From NCBI GenBank assembly GCA_024734495.1, contig JALMQS010000277.1, positions 1-64,000 of the forward strand: a stretch of DNA of 64,000 bases. The letters run 5' to 3'. Positions 44,121 through 55,661 of this stretch are shown here, piece by piece. The DNA is from Forficula auricularia (Eukaryota; Arthropoda; Insecta; Dermaptera; Forficulidae). The notes under the pieces were generated by a model that was not told where the DNA came from, ran no database searches, and saw only the letters and a list, made by a program, of their open reading frames with translations. Made by a program: the position numbers and the translations under genes. Numbering within the stretch: position 1 is the stretch's first letter; each line of letters starts with the position of its first letter.

Positions 44121-46308
44121 TTAGTGATCACAATCTAATTGCGATGAAATGCCAACTAAAATTTAAAAAACTAATAAAAAAGGGAGGGTCGCGAAAAAAC
44201 TGGGATATATCTAAATTAAAAAATAAGGAAACCCAAAAACTTTTCGAAAACGTAATGAATAAGAAATTGGAAGAAAAAACACCCACAAATAATAAAGAAG
44301 AAGAAATCGAACAAGAATGGAATGCTATGAAATCAAGCCTGACTGAAACAGCCAACGAAGTCCTTAAATCAAAGAAAAACGAAATTAAAAAGCCATGGGT
44401 AACAGACGAAATACTGCAACTGATTGACGAACGAAGAAAATTTAAGAACAGAAAAGACGAAGAAGGGAAAGAAACATATAAAAAATTAAGATGGAAAGTT
44501 ATAAGAGAATGTAGAAAAGCAAAAGAAAAAATGATTCAAGAAAAATGTAAAGAAGTCAACGAAAATCTAGTATTGGGAAAAGTTGATGTAGCCTATAGGG
44601 CAATAAAAAGAAATTTTCAAGAAGACAAGCCAAAAAGCAAGAACATAAGAGATAAAGGAGGCCACATTATTCTAAACGAAAACGAACAGGCAAATAGATG
44701 GAAGGAACACCTAGAAGAACTCTATGGAGAAGAAAAAACAATGAACCCAATAGAAGAAGAAGAATCTGTGGACGAAAACGAATTAGAGACCCCATACTCA
44801 GGTCAGAATTCGAGACAGCTTTGAAGGAACTAAAAAATAATAGAGCACCCGGAATAGACAATATACAAGCTGAAATCCTAAAGAACTCTGGGGAAAAGGC
44901 ACTTGACAAACTCTTTGAACTAATTAGCAAAATCTATAAATTGGGAATCATCCCAAAAGATTTCCAAAAAAACAAAATAGTCACACTTCCCAAAAAGACA
45001 GGCGCGGATAAATGTGAAAATTTCAGGACCATTAGCCTAACCTCACATGCCTCCAAAATCCTAACCAAAATAATCCAGAGAAGAATAGAACAAAGAGTTG
45101 AAGAAAATCTGGGGGAAGACCAGTTCGGCTTTAGAAGAAACAGAGGCACCCGAGAAGCAATTCTCTCTCTTAGACTAATAATAGAAAGGGCTTTTATCAG
45201 GGAAGAATCTGTCTACATCGGATTCATAGACCTAGAAAAAGCATTCGATAATGTCAATTGGGAAATTATGTTTAAAATATTAAAACAGGCGGGAATAAAA
45301 TTCAGAGAGAAGACTAATCTACAATCTATATCAAAACCAGACGGCAATTATAAATATTGGTGATGAACACAGAGAAGCCAAAATAAAAAAGGTGTAAGAC
45401 AAGGATGTGTGCTGTCACCCATGATTTTCAACTTATACATAGAAGAAGCGATTAAAGAATTCAAAGACAAAATTGATACAGGTATAGAAATCCAAGGTCA
45501 AAAGATCGCTATGTTAAGATTTGCCGATGACATTGCCCTTCTAGGAAGCAATAAAAAAGAATTAGAGGACGCCTTGAATGGAATTAACCAAATCCTAATA
45601 GAAGAAATCAAAATGAAAATAAACAAGAATAAAACCAAGGTCCTAGTATGTACAAAAAAGAACAAACGAGACAGGAATGCATCAAAATTAACCAAGAAAA
45701 CCTAGAAGGAGTTAAGGAATTCCGCTACCTAGGAAGTAAAATAACATGGGATGGGAGGAGCAAAAACGAAATTAAATCAAGAATTGCCCAAGCAAAAATG
45801 GGGTTTAATTCAAAACAAAAACTACTATGCTCCTCCTCAATCAGCTTAGCAAACAGGAAGTTGCTATTGAAGACATATGTATGGAGCATAGCCATGTACG
45901 GGTGTGAAACCTGGACAATTAGAAAAGCGGAGAGAAAGAGATTAGAGGCTTTCGAAATGTGGTGCTACAGAAGAATGATGAATATCAAATGGATGGATAA
46001 AATTACAAATGAAGAAGTTCTTGGAAGAATCGGAGAAAGAAGAACCTTGTGGAAGAGTCTGAAGAAGAGAAGAGGTCAGATGATGGGGCACACACTGAGA
46101 CATGGGGGACTGCTTAGGGATATCTTGGAGGGGGAGGTGGGAAAGAAAAGGGGAAGGGGAAGAACCAGATTAGAATATTTCAACCAAATAATTGGGGATA
46201 TGGGATGCCAGACATTTAGAGAGGTTAAACAGCTGGCGGGGGACAGAGTCGAGTGGAGACGGATTGTTGCATCAAACCAGTCTTAGGACTGTATACTCAA
46301 TGATGATG
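44121..46308 (+). mobile_element. 2.2-kb RTE-like LINE copy, 5'-truncated
   Basis: An insertion bounded by ATTATTATAT at 44111-44120 and 46309-46318, a candidate 10-bp TSD (low complexity, and overlapping the tail). The 3' end is AATGATGATG. It landed 22 bp downstream of an older copy of the same family. It begins inside the endonuclease domain, so most of that domain and any upstream ORF are lost. Confidence 0.8.
44123..46286 (+). pseudogene. RTE-like ORF2: endonuclease end, RT, C-terminal region
   Basis: Starts with SDHNLIAMK (44123), the SDH motif that closes an APE-type endonuclease. A charged linker follows, then RT: PGIDNIQAEIL (44848), FRTISLTSHASKIL, EDQFGFRRNRGTREAI, GFIDLEKAFDNVNWE, GVRQGCVLSP (about 45391) and the active-site FADD at 45520-45531. 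Next come EFRYLGSKITWDGRS (about 45717), MYGCETWTIRKAERKR and the basic end GKKRGRGRTRLEY. Three frameshifts (about 44792, 45309 and 45660) break the frame; motif residues are otherwise intact, so decay is recent. Conserved motif order points to the RTE-like clade; exact family needs comparison. Confidence 0.85.
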
Positions 46309-46318
46309 ATTATTATAT

Positions 46319-46859
46319 ATGTATTAAAATTAAAATATTTATAATATGACAGGTATTTTAAATAAAAAATATATTTTGAATAGTTTATTTATTTCAACTT
46401 ATGCTCTCAACTTAGCCTGGCTGCAATAACTCACTCCTCTGGTGAAAACATACGAAATTTGAGAAGAGCTTACAGAGTGTTGAAAAAGTTTTTATTTTTT
46501 TTTCTTAAGTTTAAAGTTGAATTGGGATCTTATCATGAAAAACAAAGAAGAAACTAATTAAAATTTAATATGACTCAAACAGGCGTGGATTATACAATAT
46601 ACAAACTCGATCAATTTCAATTAGTTTCCTGCTGCTTCAACAAAATTAATAGAGTTAAAACTAGTCTAGTAAACAATAATTCTAAAAAAAAAAAAAAAAA
46701 AAAAAGGAAGAAATATATCAAAATCGTATAGCATTTAAACACGTGTTCTCTCTTTGCTTGTTTGTATAAAAATAATAAATTAAAAAGAGCTATTATTAAT
46801 TAGGAATAGAGAGTTCATCGCAACAGAAAAGGAATTTGAACACATAAGGGGAAATAAGT
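46319..46859. other. AT-rich DNA with a poly-A run
   Basis: An uninterrupted A run lies at about 46683-46704. No gene seen. Confidence 0.55.
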
Positions 46860-46964
46860 AGGGCTCAACACAAATCTGGATACCGCATTCACCACATGTG
46901 ACTCAGTGGGAGGAATTGGTAAGATTAATCCTTGTGCTCTGACCACAAGACTTTCGCTTATATT

Positions 46965-47182
46965 GTGTTTTTTATTTGAATGACCTCGGGTATAAAGCCT
47001 ACTTGGTCAGATTATAAGTGAATATTTTTATTTTTATATCCATGTGTGTGAGCGTGGGTGAATTGGTGTAGGGGTCCGATTATAGCAGACCAATTTTTTT
47101 GTTTGCAGTGAGCCGGGGTTGAACCCGGGCTTACTGCTTCGTAGGCAAATAGTAGGTAGACACCAACTTGGCCAACATGAAT
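46965..47182 (-). mobile_element. tRNA-derived SINE with LINE-type 3' end
   Basis: Minus strand: A box GTTGGCCAAGTTGG (around 47163-47176) and B box GGGTTCAACCCC (47115-47126), about 36 nt apart, then an AT-rich body and a 3' end CTGACCAAGTAGG, ACCCGAGGTCATT, AAATAAAA. That end resembles the LINE tails at 5393-5463 and 5711-5772, suggesting mobilisation by that LINE. A further tRNA-like stretch (GTGGTCAGAGCACAAGG, minus, about 46940) lies just beyond. No TSD identified. Confidence 0.6.
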
Positions 47183-49288
47183 CTATATCTTGGTTTTAAA
47201 CAATAATAGCAATAAACATAAAAATTATTCAACTTATGGCTGAGTTAATAAAAGTGAATATATAATATTTCGTTCACTTTCCAGCACGGTGGGGAAATGA
47301 TAAAATTGTTAAAGAATTTAATTAAATTTCGGTATCTGGTTTTAGAAAAGTTACATAAAATTGGCTGATAATTCTCCCTTTCAATTCATTGTGCTCTATG
47401 AATTATATAAGATAAATTGTAATTTTTAAATTATAATTGACCTCATATCTATTTCAGAGATTAACAAATTTAATACGAGCAAACAAACTTATACAATAAA
47501 ATAATTATTGACATTACAAATGAGAGGAAGTGTCCAAAAAGAGGAGTAAAGTAAACAATTACGTAAAAATATAGTTGTAAAGAAAAATCTATGGAATAAA
47601 ATATACTATGCATCATCATCATCATTTGCAAAATTTTCCACTTTCATTTTCAGGTTGAGAAGATTTTATTATATTTAATAAATGGCCATAAACTTCTTTT
47701 CTAGCTAAGTGGGTCACTGTCTTAGAACCAGAGGGGTAGGAGTATAGGAGTGTGTGTTGAGTTGACTATCTCCAAGGGGCTTATCTGATGGCGTGCTAGT
47801 CAAATTTATGATCAAATTTTTAGCTTTTATCTGATGTCGAGTTTGACTCTTACATTTCAAGATAAGTAAGCCCCAGAGAGATATAAAAAATATAAAATTG
47901 GATATATAGTAAACGTTATCGTTTTATTTTAAAACCAAAAAACGCGGGTTAAAAGCACACCATTCGAATTTACCTCCTGCCTCTGTTTTATTTAAGTATA
48001 TCATTTTTATATAAAAGTATTCTTTTGAAGAAGGGCTGGTAGAGAAACGTAATGGGGATTTAATGAAGAAGCAGCTCAAAGATAATGAAAGGTACAAATT
48101 CCGAATTAAATATACAATAGCAATAATTCTCCATACTACATGGTAAGTTAAGAAATCTAATTATATGAAGTATCAATTCAACTCTTTCGTGTCTCCAAAA
48201 GAGACCATTTTTCTTAAAGTCCCGTAATATTTTTATGATGTTGCTAAATCACCAATCTTCTTCCATTAAAAAATACCAATTATCTTGTTCTTGTTCCCAC
48301 AATTTCCATGCAATTAAATAATATGATAGATATTATTTCACTTGCAAGTTCTGAGAAAAATAGAATTCCCCTATTGACTATTCACTTGGGTTTATTAAAA
48401 TTTATGCATTTCCAAACTACAAGAAATAGAAGGTAACGGAAATCTGAGCTATTCATAAAAAACGAGAGAAATACGTTTGGATATTAAATAAACGTTTGAA
48501 TGTTGTATTTATAAAAGATTTGTATTTATTTATAGATAAATAGATATATAACAACCAGTGTAAGTAAAAGTGACAAGATACTTGGTCTAGGAGGATCGTT
48601 ATTGATTGATGAAATTGGTTGAAAGTAAAATATAAGGTCAAATGCGCAGACAGTGCATAACCTAATATATAAGTACCTATATAATATAATGTTCCGGATT
48701 GTAGAATTTAATTAAATATAATTGTTTAATTCAATAAAATTAAAGATATGATGGAAATATTTTTAAAACTCGAGACGATTGCCGATTTTTTTTTAACCAA
48801 CGGTTTGAGCGAGCTAGTACCATAAGCTGGTTTGGAAAAAGTTGCAGCTTTTTAATATAATTAACCGACTTCAAAAAAGGAGGAGGTTCTCTATTCGACT
48901 GAATTTTTTTTTCTTTCAGCTCCTCAATAGATACTACCGTTTGAGAACACCACACATACAGACTAGATGTTTTTTCTAGTTTTTTGCATTATTCAATTAG
49001 GTTTTGAACCCTAGGATCCATGGCTACTAGAATGCCATAAGGGGGCTATTATTTATTTATTAAAGGGAGTTTTGGGTGTGTTAAGCACCATATACATTGA
49101 ATTTGAGTACTCAATCTAATAAAACAAGTTTCGGTAGACCTGGTTTTGAACCTAGAAAGCCCAAAATCTAATGAGTTCTTTGTTTTTTAAATATTAATAT
49201 TTTTGAACAATGGGGAACTTTCTACGACCGTCAGTTAACAAAATCATTTTTTTTGAAACTGGGCGATTCGGTTATCACTCCTTACTTT
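47183..49288. other. Mostly AT-rich, no gene seen
   Basis: R3 copy at about 49120-49240. The phrase GAAGAAGGGCTGG...GAGAAACGTA near 48027 superficially recalls the hammerhead core but has no stem II. No coding sequence recognised. Confidence 0.5.
49120..49240 (+). repeat. Copy of repeat family R3
   Basis: CCTAGAAAGCCCAAAATCTA, ATGAGTTCTTTG, GGAACTTTCTACGACCGTC. Confidence 0.5.
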
Positions 49289-49496
49289 GGGCGAGTTGAA
49301 TGTCCGTTTGTAAAGTTTTTGTTAAAGTTGACAAAGGGTAAAACCTTAGAATTCACCTTGTGCTCGGCTGGATGGCCAATCCGATGACACGCACTTTTCA
49401 TCTGATTGGCCATCCCGCCGAGCACAAGGTGAATTCGAAGGTTTTACCCTTTGTCAACTTTAACAAAAACTTTACAAACGGACATACAACTGGCCC
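49289..49496. mobile_element. Harbinger-like palindromic MITE, second copy
   Basis: A 208-bp palindrome with ends GGGCGAGTTGAATGTCCG and GGGCCAGTTGTATGTCCG read inwards and the same central GATGGCCAATC...GATTGGCCATC as 43863-44059. The target copy is TTT/TTA, one mismatch. The middle arms differ from the first copy, so the family is heterogeneous. Confidence 0.65.
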
Positions 49497-49499
49497 TTA

Positions 49500-50380
49500 G
49501 TTATGTTTTTGTATTTATTTAAAAAAATTGGTTTTATTTTTCATTTTACATTTCAGTAATCGAAAAAATCTAATAATCCAATAGTAGCTGGTTTTTTATA
49601 TTGCTGGATTATTAAAATTAAACTGTATTTTCAATTTTGTGCTCTGAAAAAACTCGAACCTTAAATCATCCATCTCTTATAATCTAAATACGATTTTGGA
49701 TTTCCAGTAAAATCGATACATACGATTTGTAAATTTAACTATGTCTACAAACAGCAATGCCTGTGACTGACAGACAGACATATGAGATTAATAGGATTTC
49801 GCTTTACGTTTGTTCGGAATCCTAAAAACGAGAGAAATCTCTAAATATATACACATCTAACAAAGAGTATACAGTAACAATGACAAGGAGGTGCTTCAGT
49901 GGTACTTGGTCTAGATGTCTAGAAGGATGATTGTTATTGAGTGATGAAAGGCAAATGATAGTAAAAAAGACTTCCTTGATGAGGATATCCTCCTTAATAT
50001 AAAATAAAAAAACTGGAGTGTAGAAAAATAAGTAGATATTTTCTTTTACTAGAAAAAATAATATAGTACAACAAACAATCCAATTTAATAATAATCAGAG
50101 CAAATTTATTTTAAGTTATAGTAAAATAAATGAAATAAAATAATTTTAGAAAGTTATTTACGAAATCCTCTGCTTTTCCATGATAAATTAAATTTTATTT
50201 TATTTGTCTTTATTAAGAGACCCATGATATAGTAAGAAAGATAGTCGTAGAAAGTCCGTTCTGGTGGTAAAACAAAAATTATTAGATTTTGGACTTTCAA
50301 ATCACGATAAAAAAATGTAGAAAAACAGAAAAAAATTGAATTTTATCAAAATAATGGGTTATTAAGAAATCAATAAAAAA
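49500..50380. other. No gene seen; R3 fragment on minus strand
   Basis: An inverse R3 core (GTCGTAGAAAGTCCGTTCTG, TTATTAGATTTTGGACTTTC) lies at about 50245-50340. Otherwise AT-rich. Confidence 0.45.
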
Positions 50381-50538
50381 TGGTGGAATAAAGGTAGAAT
50401 TTATTTAATTTTAAAAGATGTATAATAAAATATGGGATTTTTGTGGATTAACACAAAAATGGTGGAATAAAGTTAAAATTTATTTAATTTTAAAAGATGT
50501 ATAATAAAATATGGGATTTTTGTGGATTAACATTTTAT
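50381..50538. repeat. Two-copy tandem duplication, 79-bp unit
   Basis: Units 50381-50459 and 50460-50538 match for about 73 bp with two differences, then diverge. Non-coding. Confidence 0.85.
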
Positions 50539-50539
50539 G

Positions 50540-51990
50540 GTATTTAGGGTCAAACAGAGGAAGGGTCCATGCACCATCGTGTAAAATTATACAAATAATT
50601 TCAACTAAAAGTTTAAGAAAAAAAATAAAGAATTTTTGATAAATTTGAGGTCGAAATTAAAAAAACAATTAATAAATTTGATCCTAAAGTTATAATCAAA
50701 TGGATATAATTATAATAATCGTTGAAACTTATTCATCATTATTTTTGGAATTAAATCGGAAGGCTTACCCGCATAGGTAGTAATTTATAAGAATTTTACC
50801 TATATATTTATAGTTCAACCGACTTGATACTAGGTTAACCTATGTTTAGAAAAGAAAGGTCAGAATTGCACGTATTATTTTAAATTCCTAGATGTTGTTG
50901 ATGTTTGTTGTTGTCTTGGGAGAAAAGGAGTCGGGATGCTAAGCCAAATAATGTTGTTGGGTTGTATTTTTAATTAGGCCACAAATTTGAATAAATGGTA
51001 ATTATGAATAAATTATTTAATTGGATGGCAAGCAAACGCTCAGCTGGAGAGTTGAATTGGACAGTGTTAATTAAATTGTAGCAAAGAAAAGCGAGAAACA
51101 CAAGAGCAGATTTAATTTAGATATACATATTGTAACATGCCAGTCTGACAACATCTCAAGCGTTCTGGGGGCTTAGATAGTAATTTTGGCACCTGGGTTC
51201 AGTTACCGAAGAGATGCGGCCCATCCGACACAAAATTAAACGCATTTACGATAACATCCATGAGATGCCAAATAGCCTTTAAATGTATTTATTTATTAAA
51301 TAATTATTGTTATAGCAAGATAGCCAAATAAACGTTTGTGTGGGTAGCTTGCTATAACAATAAAACGAATTTCCTATATTCAATCGGGTAATTAAACACA
51401 TGAGAAATAATAGATAAAATATGAGGAATTTAAGTCCCAATTTCTGAATACAACCCTCACTCACACACAAAGCAGTATATGTTTGGGGCGAAGGTCCCTA
51501 AATATATTTTTTAAAAATCTAATGTTAAATTTGAAAAATAACGAAAATGATGATGCCATACCATATTCGATGAAATTTGCAAAAAAAAGCGAAAATTAAA
51601 ATAAAATTTGAAAAAAGAAGGGTACTTTTTTGGACAGCATCCCGTGGTTGAAAAGTCACCAACAGCCACTGATACGTATATGTTTAGTTGCATATTGAAG
51701 AGACAACCTTATTGATTTTTCTTTATAAAAATGCTACTTTCAGCAAAATAAATCTTTTAAATTATATTGTGATTACACCCCATGACTTAATGGAAAAATA
51801 TTTTACAAATTAGGTTGCTGTAATTAGGTGAGAGGTATTTAATTATTATTACTGATTTATTTTTTTACAAAAATGTATTTATTTCTTATGTGTATGTATA
51901 TTTATTTGTATAGAAAATAGGATGCCCTTTTTGATTAGTTCTTTTAATTGAGTTTTTGATGATTGCAATGATAGAGAGGTCTGTCTGATA
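50540..51990. other. No gene seen; one hairpin
   Basis: A 14-bp perfect stem (ATTGTTATAGCAAG and inverse) at about 51307-51361. The segment 51130-51255 is less AT-biased and partly resembles the interior of the MITE at 34400-34583. Otherwise AT-rich. Confidence 0.5.
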
Positions 51991-51999
51991 AATAATCGA

Positions 52000-52160
52000 G
52001 CTGTGGCTGAGCCTAAGCCTGTGAGGAGGCAGTGAGTGGTTCGTCGAACAGAGCGACAGGATGCTGCACTCGTGTCGTCACGAGGAAACAGAGGCGACGA
52101 CAGAATCAGCTCTCATCAAAACCAGCTCTGCCAGGCCAACTCCAGAAAAGGGGGCTTTTT
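52000..52160. other. GC-richer patch, function unknown
   Basis: Raised GC and CpG with an internal inverted pair GTCGTC...GACGAC. A plus frame of about 35 codons from EWFVEQSDRM is open but unrecognised. Could be a small exon or regulatory DNA. Confidence 0.3.
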
Positions 52161-52354
52161 ACATGACTAGAATTTTAAGCTTTCCTAGCAAAGATGGCAA
52201 GAAAAAGTGAAAACTTTTGCAAGACTGGGTACACTTGCAGCAAATTTTGGTGATTTAGCAATTTCCAGAGATGTCAATACCATAAATCTGTCTGTCTGTT
52301 CATCTGCCAAGGAATGTAGCTCGTGAAATAAATAATTTACAAACTTCACTAGTT

Positions 52355-52605
52355 ATATGAGCCGTTTATTTTGAAAGTGGTCTAAGTCCAATTTTGCAAA
52401 AAATGAGTTAATGTCAGTTTCAGTTAGACATAGATGTCTTCTTTTTATATTTATAATATTTCAGTCAATGGAGTACAATATCCTCATGAATTCATCAAAA
52501 TCATCGAAATATATATAAATATATGGATTTATAAAAATATAAATACAAATATCTCGAAATAACAAACAATGGACTTAGACCACTTTCAAAATAAACGGCT
52601 CATAT
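52355..52605. mobile_element. 251-bp element with perfect 36-bp TIRs
   Basis: 52355-52390 and 52570-52605 are exact inverted copies beginning ATATGAGCCGTTTATTTTG and ending GTCTAAGTCCA. The interior is AT-rich. No clear TSD. Perfect TIRs imply recent transposition. Confidence 0.75.
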
Positions 52606-52645
52606 GTATTATTTCCCTGATATCACATATCCATATTGCATCAAC

Positions 52646-53112
52646 AATTTGGAGGCCTATCGAAAGGATTAACATGGACAGACTAGAGAGAGAATTCAGC
52701 ACAAAGTTATAAGACATTTGGCATTCCTTTGTCGAAGTTTGACCATGATTATGCTTCTACTGCTGAAACTTTCTGTCTGTCTTTTGTATCCTCTTCTATG
52801 ATTGCTTCTGACTTTATTTTTATATAAGATTAAGCCCAACCAGGTGAAATGTTCTCAGAACTTCAAAATCTATTTCCTATACACAGTTCAAATTATATAT
52901 TAAGAACCAGATTACCATTTTATCCAGAGATACCTTGCAGTCGGCACTCTGAAGCAAATCCTGTATTCAGACTAAGTCATTGTTACAATAATTTGTCACA
53001 ACGATTGGAAAACCCTCTGGATTTATCATTAAGTATTAATAGAGCTGCAATTTTGCTCAAAAAACTAACACTAATCTATGAGTGGACATTGTATTGTATT
53101 TATTTTGATTAG
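52646..53112 (+). pseudogene. LINE ORF2 C-terminus, frameshifted
   Basis: Reads WRPIERINMDRLER, then after a 2-bp shift IQHKVIRHLAFLC, then KIKPNQV and the open piece from 52849 with SSNYILRTRLPFYPEIPCSR and FRLSHCYNNLSQRL. The W.P....RLER.Q..F.R.L order and the later LR.....F..P......NP..R....YN order are the usual C-terminal signature of LINE reverse transcriptases. RT catalytic motifs are missing. Clade not determined. Confidence 0.6.
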
Positions 53113-53196
53113 TTATGTCCATCGATTAAATTATTAAAGTTGTTATAGGGAAGTGGGGACTGTATTTTTTATGCAGATAATTTATATTTTATTGCC

Positions 53197-53227
53197 AACG
53201 TTTCGTCAACTTTATTGACTTCTTCAA
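53197..53227 (-). ncRNA. Hammerhead-like core with one core change
   Basis: Minus strand: TTGAAGA (53221-53227), one A, a perfect 5-bp stem II GTCAA/TTGAC with loop TAAAG, GAAAC, GTT (53197-53199). The first core C is replaced by U, which should impair activity; GTT is an allowed NUH triplet. Same layout as elements A to C. Confidence 0.5.
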
Positions 53228-53482
53228 GGCTTAAATAGTCAACTTCGCTGCATATTTGTCATTTTTATATTATTGTTTTATTTTATACCCATAATTTTAA
53301 TGTATTATTTTGTTTTTATTATTGTTATTGTCTTATTTTATAAGTTTTTATAATATATTATTTTGCTTTTTATTATTAATATTGTTATAATGTATTATGT
53401 TTGATAAATATTGTACTATATTAGGCATTAGCCGTTGAAATAAAATAAATTAAAAAAAATTATCCATTGATTATTCTAATGA

Positions 53483-53830
53483 TTATTTTGGAGAGGGACG
53501 AATTTTGTGTAGGATCAAAAATAAAAGAATATTTTTATCATGGATTGTGGTCATTATAAAGTAGAATTAAGTTAATGTTTTTAAAATTTAATTAACTTTT
53601 AAAAGTAGCTGTGGGAGAACGGCCATTTTAGGTTTTTTTTGAACCTATAGACTTATAGAAATGGCTTGGTTTAAAATTTTGAAAAAATTCCTCAAAATCA
53701 TTCATTTCCTCCTTATTAATGAAAAATATGAATCAATTTGATATCTCAAGTATTTTGTAAGATTCAAAGTATGGAAACCTCGGTGTGCGTGCTGAGACTT
53801 GAGTTTTAAATTTTTATTTATCCGTGATTT
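53483..53830 (+). repeat. Dispersed repeat R5, copy 2
   Basis: GATTATTTTGGAGAGGG, TTGATATCTCAAGTATTTTG, AAAGTATGGAAACC, TCGGTGTGCGTG, in the same order as 43035-43420. Confidence 0.55.
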
Positions 53831-55522
53831 TCGATTTTAAGTTATCACGAGAATTTTCTAGTAGGTACTTTTTGCGATACCATAAAACTAGAATTAATTT
53901 TTGTTTAAAATACACTCAAATTAAATAATTTATTACTTCCAACTAGAATTGAAAAATTGAAATTATGAAGACAGAAAAGTCTCTTTCTTGAGATTCCATT
54001 TCAATACTTCACTTATAATCTATAAGTGAAATGAAAATTAAATTTCTACTAGGAAAATTTTAATATTGATAGCAGGAGTTTTACATTATGAAAGAAACAT
54101 ATAGAAATAATATTTTGGGGGAAAATCTAATATAAGAAAAAAAATATATATTTTTACATTATATAAATGCGAACAGGGAAGTTTAAAGTAATGAGGAAAC
54201 CAGCATTCAACTCAGTAAATGAAAAAATATCAAAATGAACGTAATAACTTTCCTTTTGGTTATATTTGCTTTGAATTAAATATGTTTTCATTTAAAAAGA
54301 CTTCAATTTATAAAAGTAAAATTAAAAAAATAATTTATGAAATAGACATAAGATGGAGCAAAGAGCAGGGAAAAAAAATTTTAAACATAAAATAAATTTC
54401 TCAAATTAATTTTTCTTTAAAAGGGAAAAAATGAATTTGAAAAAGAAATTAATAAGCAAATCAAGTGGTGAGTGGCGCCAATACGACTTTCGTTACCTCT
54501 TCTCCTTTAATTGAAAATCAACGGTTTATTAACTTTTCCAATTAGAAATTAATTATTATATACAATGAAATATGATGGTAGGTGGAAGGAAAAGTTCTAT
54601 TCAAGTCGAATCCTTCTATATGAAAATAATTTAAATCAATTGCTAAAAGATTTTAAACACACTTAAATAACTACTATCACAGAATTTCAATCTGGACAAA
54701 ATTCATTCAGATTGAAAAAAATAAATATCTGATGAATACAGTGATTTAAAAAAATAGTGGAATAAAATTATTCACATTTAAGCAAATGAGCATATAACAA
54801 GCTAGTTAGACCAATTGTAGTGTTCTTCGGCTGGGACACTAGTTTGACACAATTTCAAATTTAACCGACTATATTCAGACTGTTACACGTATTTACACTA
54901 AACACAAACACACAATCACAAAAAGCTAAACTACACATAAAAACACATCTTTGATCCTGGCCAAAATAGAGAATAAAAATTATAACAAATCTAACATAAT
55001 ACTTGAATAGTTAAACAAATTTAAACATGCTTAATTAACTCCCCTCAGAAGGACAAATTTCAAACATATTAAAGAACATAGAATACCTGGTAAACACAAG
55101 ATAAAAAAATTAGAGCAGTTCGAAACAAAAAAAAAAGGAAAAAAATAGCTAAATCAACTTCCTAAATTTGAAATCGGGATAAAATTCAAAAACATTATAT
55201 GGTAAAACATGAACATGTATACTTGATAACTACAATGTCGATAATATATATAGCCAATAAAAACATAGAATACATGATAAACACAGCAAATTTAAATAAA
55301 TCAACTTACCTAAGCGTTAAACAAGCACAAACCAATGGCTTTTGGGGTCTGTGGATCACTAAAGCATTTTATTTTTTAATTTTATTTCTATCTTTTAAAG
55401 CTATTATATATATAATAAAAATTTATCTTTTAAAATCTAATCAATTTATTGTAATTGTGAGTGAAAATTTATTAAAAATTGTCTGTTGCAAGATTTTTGT
55501 TTTAAGATGGTTTATTAAATAG
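53831..55522. other. AT-rich DNA, no gene seen
   Basis: The 107-codon ORF at 55199-55522 is compositionally biased (I, K, Y, L) and runs up to a MITE; I do not treat it as a gene. Weak AATACTTC repeat copy at 53965-54035. Confidence 0.5.
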
Positions 55523-55661
55523 CGAGGGGTGTACCGCGATTGGAATTAGGTGTACACCGCCTTTGGAATTATGTGGAATTCATTAGATAATCTATTGTCT
55601 TCTACTTGGAAATGAAAGTGGAAGTAGGTGTACACGATATTAGGTCCCGGTTTACCCCTCG
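55523..55661. mobile_element. 139-bp MITE with CGAGGGGT ends
   Basis: Inverted ends CGAGGGGTGTACCG and CGAGGGGTAAACCG, inner GTGTACACC in both halves, and direct TTAAATA at 55515-55521 and 55662-55668 (7-8 bp TSD with one doubtful base). Confidence 0.65.

Larger units (their letters stand above)
52608..53458 (+). mobile_element. 5'-truncated LINE remnant
   Basis: Coding debris 52640-53112, then 3' UTR ending GCATTAGCCGTTGAAATAAA plus an A-rich tail at about 53458, the usual Jockey-like LINE end. A segment at about 53146-53270 with a hammerhead-like core interrupts or replaces part of the UTR. Confidence 0.6.

Noticed and set aside
11907..47182. True tRNA genes among the A/B-box segments
   Set aside because: All sit in SINE-like contexts with tails, TSDs or disturbed stems; none folds into a clean cloverleaf by eye.
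48025..48062. Hammerhead-like string TTTGAAGAAGGG...GAGAAACGTA
   Set aside because: No stem II can form between the two core strings and the first core base is wrong.
52849..53112. Possible host gene exon
   Set aside because: The upstream frame carries LINE motifs and the downstream sequence is a LINE tail, so it is retrotransposon debris.
55199..55522. 107-codon ORF, plus strand
   Set aside because: Composition follows the AT-rich DNA, no recognisable domain, and it runs into the edge of a MITE.
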